A stretch of DNA of 64,000 nt from Rothia gullae (lineage in GTDB: Bacteria; Actinomycetota; Actinomycetes; Actinomycetales; Micrococcaceae). Both the position numbers and the translations under genes were made by a program. The notes under the pieces are model-generated. The model was not told the DNA's origin and searched no databases. It saw only the letters and a list, made by a program, of their open reading frames with translations. Where the stretch lies: the NCBI RefSeq assembly GCF_024294905.1, contig NZ_JANCOC010000007.1:50723-114722 (forward strand), read 5' to 3'. Within the stretch, counting starts at the first letter, position 1. Each line of letters begins with the position of its first letter. Shown one piece after another: positions 44,910 to 52,879 of this stretch.

Positions 44910-46151
44910 TTAGGAGCGCGTATGAAGGTACTCTTCAAACTCGTCCTGGCGGCGTTCCAACTCTTTCTGCATGGCCTTAAACGGTGAGGCATTCGAGTTG
45001 AAAACATATCCCGGGGCGGCTCGGTCTGTGGGCCAGCGAACTGCTCGAGCCGCTTTGAGAGCACGAGTTAGAGCGTCTTTCTGCACCTTAGATGGAAGAC
45101 CGATAGTCTCTGCGAGAGCAAGCCAATCGTCAACAGTAATCTTCCAATCTTCGGGCGGCGAACCGTCACCGGGATTCGAATTATCTTTTCCGTTGATGCT
45201 AAGCGCCATGGATAGAGATTTTATATGCACGAGCGAACAGGGGATGTCGTAGATAGGAGCTACTTCCCATCCACGGCGTCCCTTGAGGAGCGAGATATTT
45301 TTTGCGTGCAGGTCACCGTTGCCAGTCAGCCAAGCGTAGAGAAAGTGCATGTAAAGATTCCTGCGGGCAATAGCCGGGGAAGCAGCGATTTTCACCATTG
45401 CTTGAATGACACTTTCTGTTGTCACAGCAGGGTTATCTTCCGTGTATTTCTCACCCGAAGGAACACCCAAAATCTGTGCACCATCCTCCATTGCGATGCG
45501 CCCCCCGGAGGGTGTTCGGTCGAAACGGGAGACCATCAAACCTGATACGCCGTCTCGATCATAGACAAGCTCATGCTGAGCTACAGGAATGCCCATGAGT
45601 GCGGCCGCCGTGAGGTGGGCAGCTTCGTTTTCTACGAGCCCGGGCATACGTTGCGGGCTGATTTTCAGAAGCGCATCATAGCCAGCACCCGTCCAATGCA
45701 CAGGCAGGGTTTTCATGACGGCACTCAGCTTTTCTTGAACGCCAGGCAGTCCACGGCGGTCAACCGTGCCTATAAGTTCTGCAAAGGAAACAACCTCAGG
45801 GTTGTTCACCAATGCAGCTGGAGCGGTGTACAGTTCCCGCCCGTGCTCAATAATTTGCACATCGCCAGGAACGTCAGAACCAATCACCAGCAATAAGCCC
45901 AGGGTGTTATTTTTGCTGATTTTTTTCTCGGAACTAACGACGTCGAGCCTATAGCCTTCGGGCAGAAGATTCTGAAAGAAAGGAGGAATTGATTCTGCGG
46001 TATATTCCGCGTCTAAAGGCAGGCTCGTGGCAATTGCCGGGCCTTTATAATCTGCCCGGTAGGTGAAATGAATCATCCCGTTGGCGTCTCGCCTCAAATA
46101 TGCGGCGAGAACACCATCTTTATAGACATCTGCCATAAGTTCATCTGTCAT
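44910..46151 (-). CDS. hipA: HipA-type serine/threonine kinase toxin
   Basis: HipA toxins phosphorylate glutamyl-tRNA synthetase or related targets, causing growth arrest. The 413-residue protein has the N-terminal HipA_N region ('MADVYKDGVLAAYLRRDANG.IHFTYRADY'), the loop 'GLPGVQEKLSAVM', and the catalytic motif GNGDLHAKNISLL (N-x-D-x-H-x-K-N) near residue 285 with downstream 'APIYDIPCS' metal-binding Asp. It starts 45 bases after hipB. All kinase residues seen are intact, so it is probably active. Confidence 0.93.
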   Translation of the reverse strand: MTDELMADVYKDGVLAAYLRRDANGMIHFTYRADYKGPAIATSLPLDAEYTAESIPPFFQNLLPEGYRLDVVSSEKKISKNNTLGLLLVIGSDVPGDVQIIEHGRELYTAPAALVNNPEVVSFAELIGTVDRRGLPGVQEKLSAVMKTLPVHWTGAGYDALLKISPQRMPGLVENEAAHLTAAALMGIPVAQHELVYDRDGVSGLMVSRFDRTPSGGRIAMEDGAQILGVPSGEKYTEDNPAVTTESVIQAMVKIAASPAIARRNLYMHFLYAWLTGNGDLHAKNISLLKGRRGWEVAPIYDIPCSLVHIKSLSMALSINGKDNSNPGDGSPPEDWKITVDDWLALAETIGLPSKVQKDALTRALKAARAVRWPTDRAAPGYVFNSNASPFKAMQKELERRQDEFEEYLHTRS

Positions 46152-46196
46152 GGCTTTTCTCCAGGTTCTGTTTTCTATCGCAGTGTGCGGGAGGGG

Positions 46197-46421
46197 TTAG
46201 GTGAGGGGGTTGGTGATGGCCAACTCGATGCCAAGCTCTTGGGCGACCTTGAGGACCGCGCCAATTGACGGGCCGGGCAGCCCACGCTCAATATCGCGGA
46301 TTGTTTTATCGCTGAGCCCGACCATCCACGCTAACTCCATTTGGGTGATTTTTTCGTACTTGCGGACGGCACGAACCTGCGCACCAAATTCTTGCGCGAA
46401 CCCTGTTGCATCGAATGCCAT
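46197..46421 (-). CDS. hipB: HipB-type XRE antitoxin/repressor
   Basis: The 74-residue protein has a Cro/CI helix-turn-helix ('ITQMELAWMVGLSDKTIRDIERG') and matches HipB antitoxins that bind HipA and repress the operon. The ATG follows a GAGGAGGAAA ribosome site. The short C-terminus 'ELAITNPLT' may insert into HipA. Confidence 0.9.
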   Translation of the reverse strand: MAFDATGFAQEFGAQVRAVRKYEKITQMELAWMVGLSDKTIRDIERGLPGPSIGAVLKVAQELGIELAITNPLT

Positions 46422-46459
46422 AGGGGTTTCCTCCTCACCGCTGCAGAACCTCAGGTTAC

Positions 46460-46475
46460 ACGAAGTATTCTTCGT
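46460..46475. promoter_or_regulatory. hipBA operator candidate 1
   Basis: ACGAAG-TATT-CTTCGT is a perfect 6-bp inverted repeat 39-54 bases upstream of the hipB ATG, overlapping the likely promoter (TATTAC/TAATAT region). HipB-type repressors usually bind such palindromes. Confidence 0.55.
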
Positions 46476-46521
46476 AATATGCCTATATTAGCACTCCCAT
46501 TAGGTGCTCTGAGGCTGTTTT

Positions 46522-46537
46522 CCGAAGAATAATTCGG
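46522..46537. promoter_or_regulatory. hipBA operator candidate 2
   Basis: CCGAA-GAATAA-TTCGG is a second inverted repeat 101-116 bases upstream of hipB. It shares CGAAGAAT-like sequence with candidate 1. Confidence 0.4.
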
Positions 46538-46586
46538 TTACATGTGTCCTTCCCGGAACCTCCGAACACATGTCAAGGAGCACAAC

Positions 46587-46613
46587 AAAAAGGAGGCGTG
46601 CCCACCGCCTCCA
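46587..46613 (-). terminator. ppa terminator
   Basis: GGAGGCG and CGCCTCC pair around a 7-base loop and are followed on the minus strand by TTTTTGTT. It lies 80 bases after the ppa stop. Confidence 0.85.
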
Positions 46614-46693
46614 GCACGCACGAAAACTCGCACGAACCAGACACGGGAAACACGCCCCCTACAAAAACCGGGTACACCTAACGGTGCGGCAGC

Positions 46694-47179
46694 TTAGTGA
46701 CCCTCAGCTGCGAAACGGTCGATAGCTTCCTGGACCATCTTCTCAGCAGCAGCCAGGTCTTCCCAGCCCTCGCCCTTAACCCACTTGCCGGGCTCCAGGT
46801 CCTTGTAACGCTCGAAGAAGTGCTGAATCTCAGCCTTCAGCTGCTCGGGAACATCAGCCAGGGACTTGATGTGGTCGTAGCGCTTGTCGGTGGGAACGCA
46901 CAGAACCTTAGCGTCGCCGCCAGCCTCATCGGTCATGTTGAACACTGCAATCGGTCGGGACTCAACCAGCACGCCGGGAACAACGTCAACGTCCAGGATC
47001 AGCATTGCGTCCAGAGGGTCGCCGTCCTCACCGAGGGTGTTCTCGAAGTAGCCGTAAGCGGTGGGGTACTGCATGGAGGTGAACAGTACACGGTCCAGGC
47101 GCAGACGGCCGGTCTCGTGGTCCACTTCGTACTTCACGCGGGAGCCGCGGGGAATTTCAATAGTGACGTCGAGTTCCAT
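46694..47179 (-). CDS. ppa: inorganic pyrophosphatase
   Basis: Ppa hydrolyses pyrophosphate and drives biosynthetic reactions. The 161-residue protein is a family I enzyme with '[17 protein letters not shown]', the active-site signature '[12 protein letters not shown]' near 55-66 and '[14 protein letters not shown]'. Its start faces dacB, and a 327-base divergent region separates them. In M. tuberculosis the same divergent pair exists, but its orientation relative to tilS is opposite. Confidence 0.97.
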   Translation of the reverse strand: MELDVTIEIPRGSRVKYEVDHETGRLRLDRVLFTSMQYPTAYGYFENTLGEDGDPLDAMLILDVDVVPGVLVESRPIAVFNMTDEAGGDAKVLCVPTDKRYDHIKSLADVPEQLKAEIQHFFERYKDLEPGKWVKGEGWEDLAAAEKMVQEAIDRFAAEGH

Positions 47180-47506
47180 CGGAACCTTCTTTCTCGTGAG
47201 TTAGAGTCACTTTCGCGGCGACTTCGGCGCGCAAGGTGCGAAAGTTAGGTGTTGAACTCACCCATTGTAACCCGTTCACGCACACCGAAACCGCGTATTC
47301 GGCGCCAAAACCAGCGTAATTTACCCCGCTCACACCGCTGTTAAAGTTCAGCCTAGTCCCACGCCCGCCAGTACGCCCGCCAGCGCACCCTGCCGCCGTA
47401 CCGGGTAGCCCAGATAGGGTTCAGGGGCAGCAGGAGCGCGGCGTGAGCAACCCAGCACCGGCGCATAAATTCGATAGGCACCCCATCCGCCCGCTATGCT
47501 CAAAAG
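47180..47506. promoter_or_regulatory. divergent promoter region of ppa and dacB
   Basis: The spacer holds both promoters. For dacB, TATGCT (47495-47500) lies 6 bases before the ATG, suggesting a leaderless start. The ppa ribosome site (AGAAGGTTCC) lies next to its ATG. No small gene was found. Confidence 0.5.
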
Positions 47507-49075
47507 ATGCCTTCCAACAAGCACAACACCCAGACCACCACCCTCACCCGCCGCGCCGCCCTCACCCTCGGCGGCATGTTCCTCCTCACCGCCTGCGGAT
47601 CCGCCGCAACCGAACAGAAACGCCCCGCAGGTTCCGCAAACGCAACCGCCACCACCGAGGCGACCGCCTCCGCAACCCCGAGCACCACCCCGACCCTCGC
47701 ACCCGCACTGTCCGAAGCGGAACAGGAACAGCTACGTGCCGCCCTCACCGCGCTCTTCGCAGACGGCACCTACCCGCAGTACAGCCTGCTTGTCACCGGC
47801 ATGGACGGCAACCTGCCCAGCATCAAGACACCCACCGCACCCGCCGACCTGTACGCCGCCAACGCCGACACCGCGCGCGCGCCCGCCTCCACTTTTAAGG
47901 TGCTGACCCTGTTCACACTCAACCACTACGCAAACCTGCAGGCGCGCCTGCGCACCCGCGTAACCCGCAACGCCGCCGGACTGTACCTCATGGCAGGCGG
48001 CGATACTCTGCTCGGTGCGGGCGCTTCCGACCCGAAGCATATTGTCGGACGCGCAGGCCTTAGCACCCTCGCCGAGCTGACCGTGAAGGCGCTTCTTCAG
48101 GGCGAGAAGCCGACCGCGACGCTACCCGTCTACCTTGACGGCACCTTCTTCAGCGGCCCCGGCGTGAACCCCGGCTGGGATGACGCGGACGTAGCGTCCG
48201 GCCAAATCACGCCCATTCACCCGATTGCGCTCGAATCACACACGGTGCCGGACAAATCCAACGCAAGCAACCCGGTACGCCCGGACGATGCGGCGGTTGC
48301 CGCCCAGCAGGCGTTCGTGGATGCACTCAACACCGCCGGCAAGGAATCCGGCATGAGCTTCACCCTCGCGGAGCGCCGCACCGCCCCCGCGGAAGCAGTC
48401 GAAATCGCGGCAGTTGAATCGGCAACCCTGCTGGAGCAGGCACAACACATGATGCTCGAATCCGACAACGCCCTCGCTGAGGTGCTCGGCCGTTGCGCCG
48501 CCATTGCCGCAGGTAAGGAAGGTAGCGGCGAGGCGGCACAGCAGACCGTGCGCCAGGCACTCGTAGATGCCGGCGTGAACATTGAAAACCTGGTGCAGGC
48601 GGACGTGTGCGGCATGTCCTTGACGGACCGCGTGACCGCCCGAACCCTCGTGCAGGTTGTGGCTCTGCTGAATGCTGATGAGCATGCGGAGCAGCTGATG
48701 AGCACGTTCCCGGTCGCGGGTGTGAGTGGCACCCTGTCCGGTCGTTTTGGTGCGGTGAACGCCGTGCACGCGCGCACTTTTGTGCAGGCGAAGACCGGCA
48801 CCCTGTACACGGTGTCTTCGCTGTGCGGTGTGGCGACCCGACCCGACGGCACCCGCCTGATTTTCGCGATTATTTTGAACGATCTGGGTGGTGCGGATGC
48901 GCTACCCGCCGCGAAGGAACGCGTGGACGCGGCGGCGGCGGCGATTGCGAACCGTTCGATCGCGCCGAGTGCTTCGGCTGCTTCCTCTGCAGTAGCGGCG
49001 AGTGCTTCGGCACCCACTTCGGAGGCGCCCGCGGCGGCAGTTTCTACCGCGGCTGCGGCGGGTACAGCCTCCTAG
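47507..49075 (+). CDS. dacB: D-alanyl-D-alanine carboxypeptidase/endopeptidase (PBP4-type lipoprotein)
   Basis: A class C penicillin-binding protein that trims peptidoglycan. The 522-residue protein has a signal peptide with a twin-Arg-like 'TRRAALTLGGMFLLTAC' and lipobox LTAC, an Ala/Thr-rich stalk (about 35-75), and the three catalytic motifs: ASTFK near 127, SDN near 323 and KTG near 430. The Ala-rich C-terminus (about 485-522) is probably disordered. The ATG at 47507 looks leaderless. Confidence 0.92.
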   Translation: MPSNKHNTQTTTLTRRAALTLGGMFLLTACGSAATEQKRPAGSANATATTEATASATPSTTPTLAPALSEAEQEQLRAALTALFADGTYPQYSLLVTGMDGNLPSIKTPTAPADLYAANADTARAPASTFKVLTLFTLNHYANLQARLRTRVTRNAAGLYLMAGGDTLLGAGASDPKHIVGRAGLSTLAELTVKALLQGEKPTATLPVYLDGTFFSGPGVNPGWDDADVASGQITPIHPIALESHTVPDKSNASNPVRPDDAAVAAQQAFVDALNTAGKESGMSFTLAERRTAPAEAVEIAAVESATLLEQAQHMMLESDNALAEVLGRCAAIAAGKEGSGEAAQQTVRQALVDAGVNIENLVQADVCGMSLTDRVTARTLVQVVALLNADEHAEQLMSTFPVAGVSGTLSGRFGAVNAVHARTFVQAKTGTLYTVSSLCGVATRPDGTRLIFAIILNDLGGADALPAAKERVDAAAAAIANRSIAPSASAASSAVAASASAPTSEAPAAAVSTAAAAGTAS

Positions 49076-49120
49076 CGTGTGTGCCCGGATAACCCCAAAA
49101 GCCCCAAAATCATCCCGAGC

Positions 49121-49166
49121 AGGTTGATTTTCTGTAATGTTTCACGTGAAACCCGAAAATCAACCT
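49121..49166. repeat. 12-bp inverted repeat enclosing a parS-like site
   Basis: AGGTTGATTTTC (49121-49132) and GAAAATCAACCT (49155-49166) are perfect inverted copies around a 22-base centre that is itself mostly the parS-like palindrome. The T-rich left arm could also serve as a dacB terminator. Confidence 0.75.
49138..49153. other. parS-like ParB-binding site
   Basis: TGTTTCACGTGAAACC matches the bacterial parS consensus TGTTTCACGTGAAACA at 15 of 16 positions; the consensus is from memory. ParB loaded here organises the origin region for chromosome segregation. Two half-sites GTTTCACG follow at 49210-49217 and 49235-49242. Sites of this type normally lie within a few hundred kilobases of the replication origin. 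Confidence 0.8.
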
Positions 49167-49280
49167 CTCGGAGTGAGGGGCACGGGGTGCCGACAGACTC
49201 CTCAACCGGGTTTCACGCCCGCTCACCCGGCAGGGTTTCACGCCCGCCTTGTTTCTCTCTCCTCCAGCAGAAAAGTCACC

Positions 49281-52200
49281 ATGGACCTTACCTTCACCCT
49301 CGCTGATTTGACCGCAACCTCCGCCTGCGAGATGCGGCTCTACACAGAGCTTTGGGAGCGTGCGCAGAAGCAATCTGCCCACTCGACCCCCGAGAAGTCC
49401 GAGCGCGCCCGCGAAGCGTACCACGAGTGCCTGCGAGCGCTGGCCGAAGGTGGAATGGTCGGCAGTGCAGTAGTCGGCAGTGGAGTAGTTAGCAGTGAGC
49501 ACGCGGGCGGTACAGCACACCCGGTGCCCCTGGTGGCGACCTCCGCGGCGGGGCTGACCTACACGGTTGAGCTCGACCGCCTCGACCGCCCGGTTGCGGA
49601 CAGCACCGCCGAGAGCAATACCGCCCGAATCGTCTGCATCCCGCACCTGGGTGAGGCGGCGCATCGGGCACTGTTGCGCGGTGCCCTGGCAGCGCACCTG
49701 CTGACCGCTAGTGCAACCGAGAGCACCGAGAATGCGAGGTGCCTCTACCTTCACCTGGAGCGCGGCGCAGATGAGTACGGCGCGGGGTCCGAATCGGAGC
49801 ACGCTGAGCACCAATCTCCCGTTCCTCAACCTCAACGGGTTGATTCGGCGCGTATTCTGCCGCTGATTCGCCTGCAGGAGCAGCGCCTCCTGCTGCTCAC
49901 CGAGGCGCTGAACGAGGGTGTAGAACCGGCGGAACTTGCCGAGCGCATCCCCTATTTTCTGACCTGCGACGAGTGCCCGGCGTGCCTGAACGCGGCGGCA
50001 TCTCTTGCCCTCGCGACCGACACCCCGGAGCTCGTCACCGAAGACACTGCCGAAGATACCGCCGAAGACCCCGAAACTGAGGATCACCCGGTCATGTACC
50101 AGGTGCCCGTAGCGGTCGAGAACGACAGCGAACAGTACCGCCTGCAGTGCCTGCTGGATGCCCAGCTCGCCTCCCTGGAGGAGCACGCGGCGGAGCACGG
50201 CTGGGGTGCCGGTGAGCTTGAGGCGGCGATGCTGCTGTCCATGACGAATTATCACCGCCGCGAACGCGCCCCGTTCTGGCGTGAGCACATTCGCCGCCTG
50301 GAGGACGGCCCGACGGCGTGGGTGGCGAGCCGCGATTACGCGTACCTTGATCGGGTGCAGGTGCTTTCGGTGGAGCATGCGCATGCTCTCCTGAACATCC
50401 CCGCAGACCTGGAGGCGCTTGCCGCCGCCATGAAGGAGCCCGCCGAGGTTGAAGACGCCCCCGGCTGGTATCGTGTGCGCGGCGCGCAGGTGCGCCTGTT
50501 GCGTGCGCGAATTGAGGCTGACCCGAGCCTGGTGATTGCGCCCTCTGACCGTGCGGTTTTTTGTGCGTACGAGGCGGGGTTGAGCCCGCAGATTGCGCTG
50601 GACCGCATGGAGTCGCAGGTGAATTATTTCCGTGTGTCGAATCCGGGTGAGCGTGTGCCCGCCGAGTTGTCGGCGACGGGTTTCTTTGGCTTGCGTGTGC
50701 TGGCGGTGGCGCAGGGCGGTTTCGGCGCCGGTTCCGCGGATTCGGCGAACCCCGAAGAGGCTACCCCAGAGTCCGGCAAGTCGACCGGCAAGTCGGCTGG
50801 CGATTTCTTGGAGGTGCTTCTGCAGGAGCGCATCCGCGTGAAGGATGAGCCGCACCGTGCCCTGCCTTCGGGTATTGGTCCTGGTGATCCGGTGTCTACG
50901 GCGACGATTGAGGCGGCTCTGCAGGCCGATGTGCACGGGCTGCTTTTCGGCGGTGTGCTCATGCCTGGCGCGCTGATGCCTGACCTCCCCGTATCCGATG
51001 AAGATTCTGAGCCGTCCGAGGCTCCCTCCTCGCCCCGAGCCCTGCCGAGCGTGCTCGATGCGGCGGCTTCGCTGACGGGGGTGGAGAGCGCCTCCGCGGA
51101 TTTGCTGTTCCGCCGAGCGCCGCGCCTGAAGAAGGGCGCCTCGAACGCCAAAAATGCAGAAAATCTACCCCTTGAGGTTGATTTTTCCGGCTCTGACCTG
51201 CCCACGGTGGATGCCGTGTACGCGGCGGTTCGCTCTCTCGACCATTCCTATGTGGCGGTTCAGGGCCCTCCGGGTGCGGGTAAGACTTTCCTCGCCTCGC
51301 ACGTGATTGCGCGTCTGGTGGCTGAGGGTGCGAAGGTGGGTGTGGTGGCTCAGTCGCATGCGGTGATTGAGAATCTCATGGTGGCGTGCTGTGCCCGTGA
51401 TGGTTTTGATGTTTCGCGTGCGGTGCGTCTGCGCGGCAAGTCGGTGACTCCGGACGCCCCGTGGTCTGAGGTGTCTGATTCTGAGCTGGTGGAGCTGATT
51501 TCTGGTGCGGGCGGCCTGCTGTTTGGCGGCACGGTGTGGGATTACGTGAGTGAGCGTCGCGTGCCTGCCGGGTCGCTGGATGTTCTGGTGGTTGATGAGG
51601 CGGGCCAGTTCTCTCTGACGAATACGGTGGCGGCGGCTCGTGCGGCGCGTTCGGTGCTGCTGTTGGGCGATCCGCAGCAGTTGCCGCAGGTGTCGACGGG
51701 TGTACACCCATACCCGGTGGACGTTTCGGCGTTGGGCTGGTTGTCTGACGGGGCGGCGGCGCTGGATCCTCGTTTTGGCTATTTCTTGGGTGAGTCGTGG
51801 CGCATGGATTCGGCGTTGTGCGAGCGGGTTTCGTGGCTTTCGTATGATGGCGCGTTGGCGAGCGCGGCGGCTACGGCTGGTCGCGTCTTGCAGGGTGTTG
51901 CGCCGGGTGTGGTGTCGTATCCGGTGGAGCATGCGGGTTGTTCGGTGCGTTCTGTGCAGGAGGCGCAGGCGGTGGTGGATTACGTGCGCGAGTTGTTGGG
52001 TCGTGAGTGGGTTCCGGCGGCTGGTGCTGAGCCGCGCCCGTTGGCGGCGGAGGATTGCATTGTGGTGGCGGCGTATAACGCGCAGGTTGATTGTGTGCGT
52101 GAGGCGCTGATTGCTGCTGGTTTGGCGGATTCTTCGGGTGCTGGCGTGCGTGTGGGTACGGTGGATAAGTTCCAGGGTCAGGAGGCTGCGGTGGTGTTGG

Positions 52201-52394
52201 TGTCGTTGGCGTCGTCGCGGGTTGATTCTGGGCGCGGTGCCGGGTTTGTTCTGTCGCCGAATCGTTTGAATGTGGCGGTGTCGCGCGGTCAGTGGCAGGC
52301 GGTGTTGGTGCATTCGCCGTGGGTGGCGCGTTCGGTGCCGCAGGATGTTGAGGAGGTGCTGGCTCTGTCGGGCTTCGCTGGCCTGGTGGAGTAG
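49281..52394 (+). CDS. UPF1-like superfamily 1 helicase with TM0106/RecB-nuclease-type N-terminus
   Basis: The protein from the ATG at 49281 has 1037 residues. The N-terminal part starts 'TLADLTATSACEMRLYTEL', like the TM0106-type RecB-nuclease/helicase fusions of actinobacteria. The C-terminal half is a helicase: Walker A 'GPPGAGKTFLASHVIARL', Walker B 'VVDEAGQFSL', 'LLGDPQQLPQV', 'GTVDKFQGQEAAVVLVSL' and 'NRLNVAVSRG'. I could not see a GxxD...DxK nuclease core, so the nuclease may be inactive. A CxxCxxC-type 'CDECPAC' lies near residue 230. An upstream ATG at 49137 overlaps the parS-like site and is less likely. Confidence 0.85.
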   Translation: MDLTFTLADLTATSACEMRLYTELWERAQKQSAHSTPEKSERAREAYHECLRALAEGGMVGSAVVGSGVVSSEHAGGTAHPVPLVATSAAGLTYTVELDRLDRPVADSTAESNTARIVCIPHLGEAAHRALLRGALAAHLLTASATESTENARCLYLHLERGADEYGAGSESEHAEHQSPVPQPQRVDSARILPLIRLQEQRLLLLTEALNEGVEPAELAERIPYFLTCDECPACLNAAASLALATDTPELVTEDTAEDTAEDPETEDHPVMYQVPVAVENDSEQYRLQCLLDAQLASLEEHAAEHGWGAGELEAAMLLSMTNYHRRERAPFWREHIRRLEDGPTAWVASRDYAYLDRVQVLSVEHAHALLNIPADLEALAAAMKEPAEVEDAPGWYRVRGAQVRLLRARIEADPSLVIAPSDRAVFCAYEAGLSPQIALDRMESQVNYFRVSNPGERVPAELSATGFFGLRVLAVAQGGFGAGSADSANPEEATPESGKSTGKSAGDFLEVLLQERIRVKDEPHRALPSGIGPGDPVSTATIEAALQADVHGLLFGGVLMPGALMPDLPVSDEDSEPSEAPSSPRALPSVLDAAASLTGVESASADLLFRRAPRLKKGASNAKNAENLPLEVDFSGSDLPTVDAVYAAVRSLDHSYVAVQGPPGAGKTFLASHVIARLVAEGAKVGVVAQSHAVIENLMVACCARDGFDVSRAVRLRGKSVTPDAPWSEVSDSELVELISGAGGLLFGGTVWDYVSERRVPAGSLDVLVVDEAGQFSLTNTVAAARAARSVLLLGDPQQLPQVSTGVHPYPVDVSALGWLSDGAAALDPRFGYFLGESWRMDSALCERVSWLSYDGALASAAATAGRVLQGVAPGVVSYPVEHAGCSVRSVQEAQAVVDYVRELLGREWVPAAGAEPRPLAAEDCIVVAAYNAQVDCVREALIAAGLADSSGAGVRVGTVDKFQGQEAAVVLVSLASSRVDSGRGAGFVLSPNRLNVAVSRGQWQAVLVHSPWVARSVPQDVEEVLALSGFAGLVE

Positions 52395-52879
52395 CACCCC
52401 TAGTGCGGCTTTTACTCTGCGCTCTTCTACACTCCCCCGCCCGCTACGTTGCGGGTGTCTTTGGCGTGCCCGGAATCGGGTTCAGCCGGGTTCATTCAGG
52501 GTTCGGTTGGGTGGAAGCACCAAGAATGAATTATAGTCACTATAACCCTAATGTCAATACTCAAAATGAGGAAAGTTTTTCGACGTGCCTTCATACATAT
52601 GATTCACATCTCTTATAGAATCTAAAGTATCGCGCAACACACTTCTTGTGCGGGGGGGGGTGGCTCCCGATGAGTCGCCCCGTGCATCCTCAACCACCCC
52701 CGTGATGACCAGCAGACCCGTCATGGCCGGCTGGTACAGGCGAAAACAGACGAATACAAGCGAATACAGGCAGGCGCAGCCGGCTGTCGGGGTATTCACT
52801 CATACAATTGCGCCCAACGAACTACGCACAACGGATTGCACACCGCGCGACACCATAAACCCCATCGTGGAGGTCCCCC
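52395..52879. other. spacer upstream of the MFS gene
   Basis: It holds a palindrome (52531-52545), an AT-rich part (about 52520-52640), a 9-base G run (52652-52660) and a short direct repeat CGAATACA (about 52743-52763). No credible gene; a plus-strand frame 52648-52911 overlaps the MFS gene and lacks protein features. Confidence 0.6.
52531..52545. promoter_or_regulatory. palindrome, possible operator
   Basis: TTATAGT-C-ACTATAA is a perfect 7-bp inverted repeat about 335 bases upstream of the MFS start, in AT-rich promoter-like DNA. Confidence 0.4.

Noticed and set aside
44839..46537. hipBA flanking palindromes as attachment sites of a mobile element
   Set aside because: They share only about 8 bases, there is no integrase or transposase, and the flanks are better explained as operator sites.
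49110..50936. 608-codon open frame on the minus strand
   Set aside because: It lies opposite the helicase gene; its His/Arg/Gln-rich product has no family features and results from GC-biased codons.
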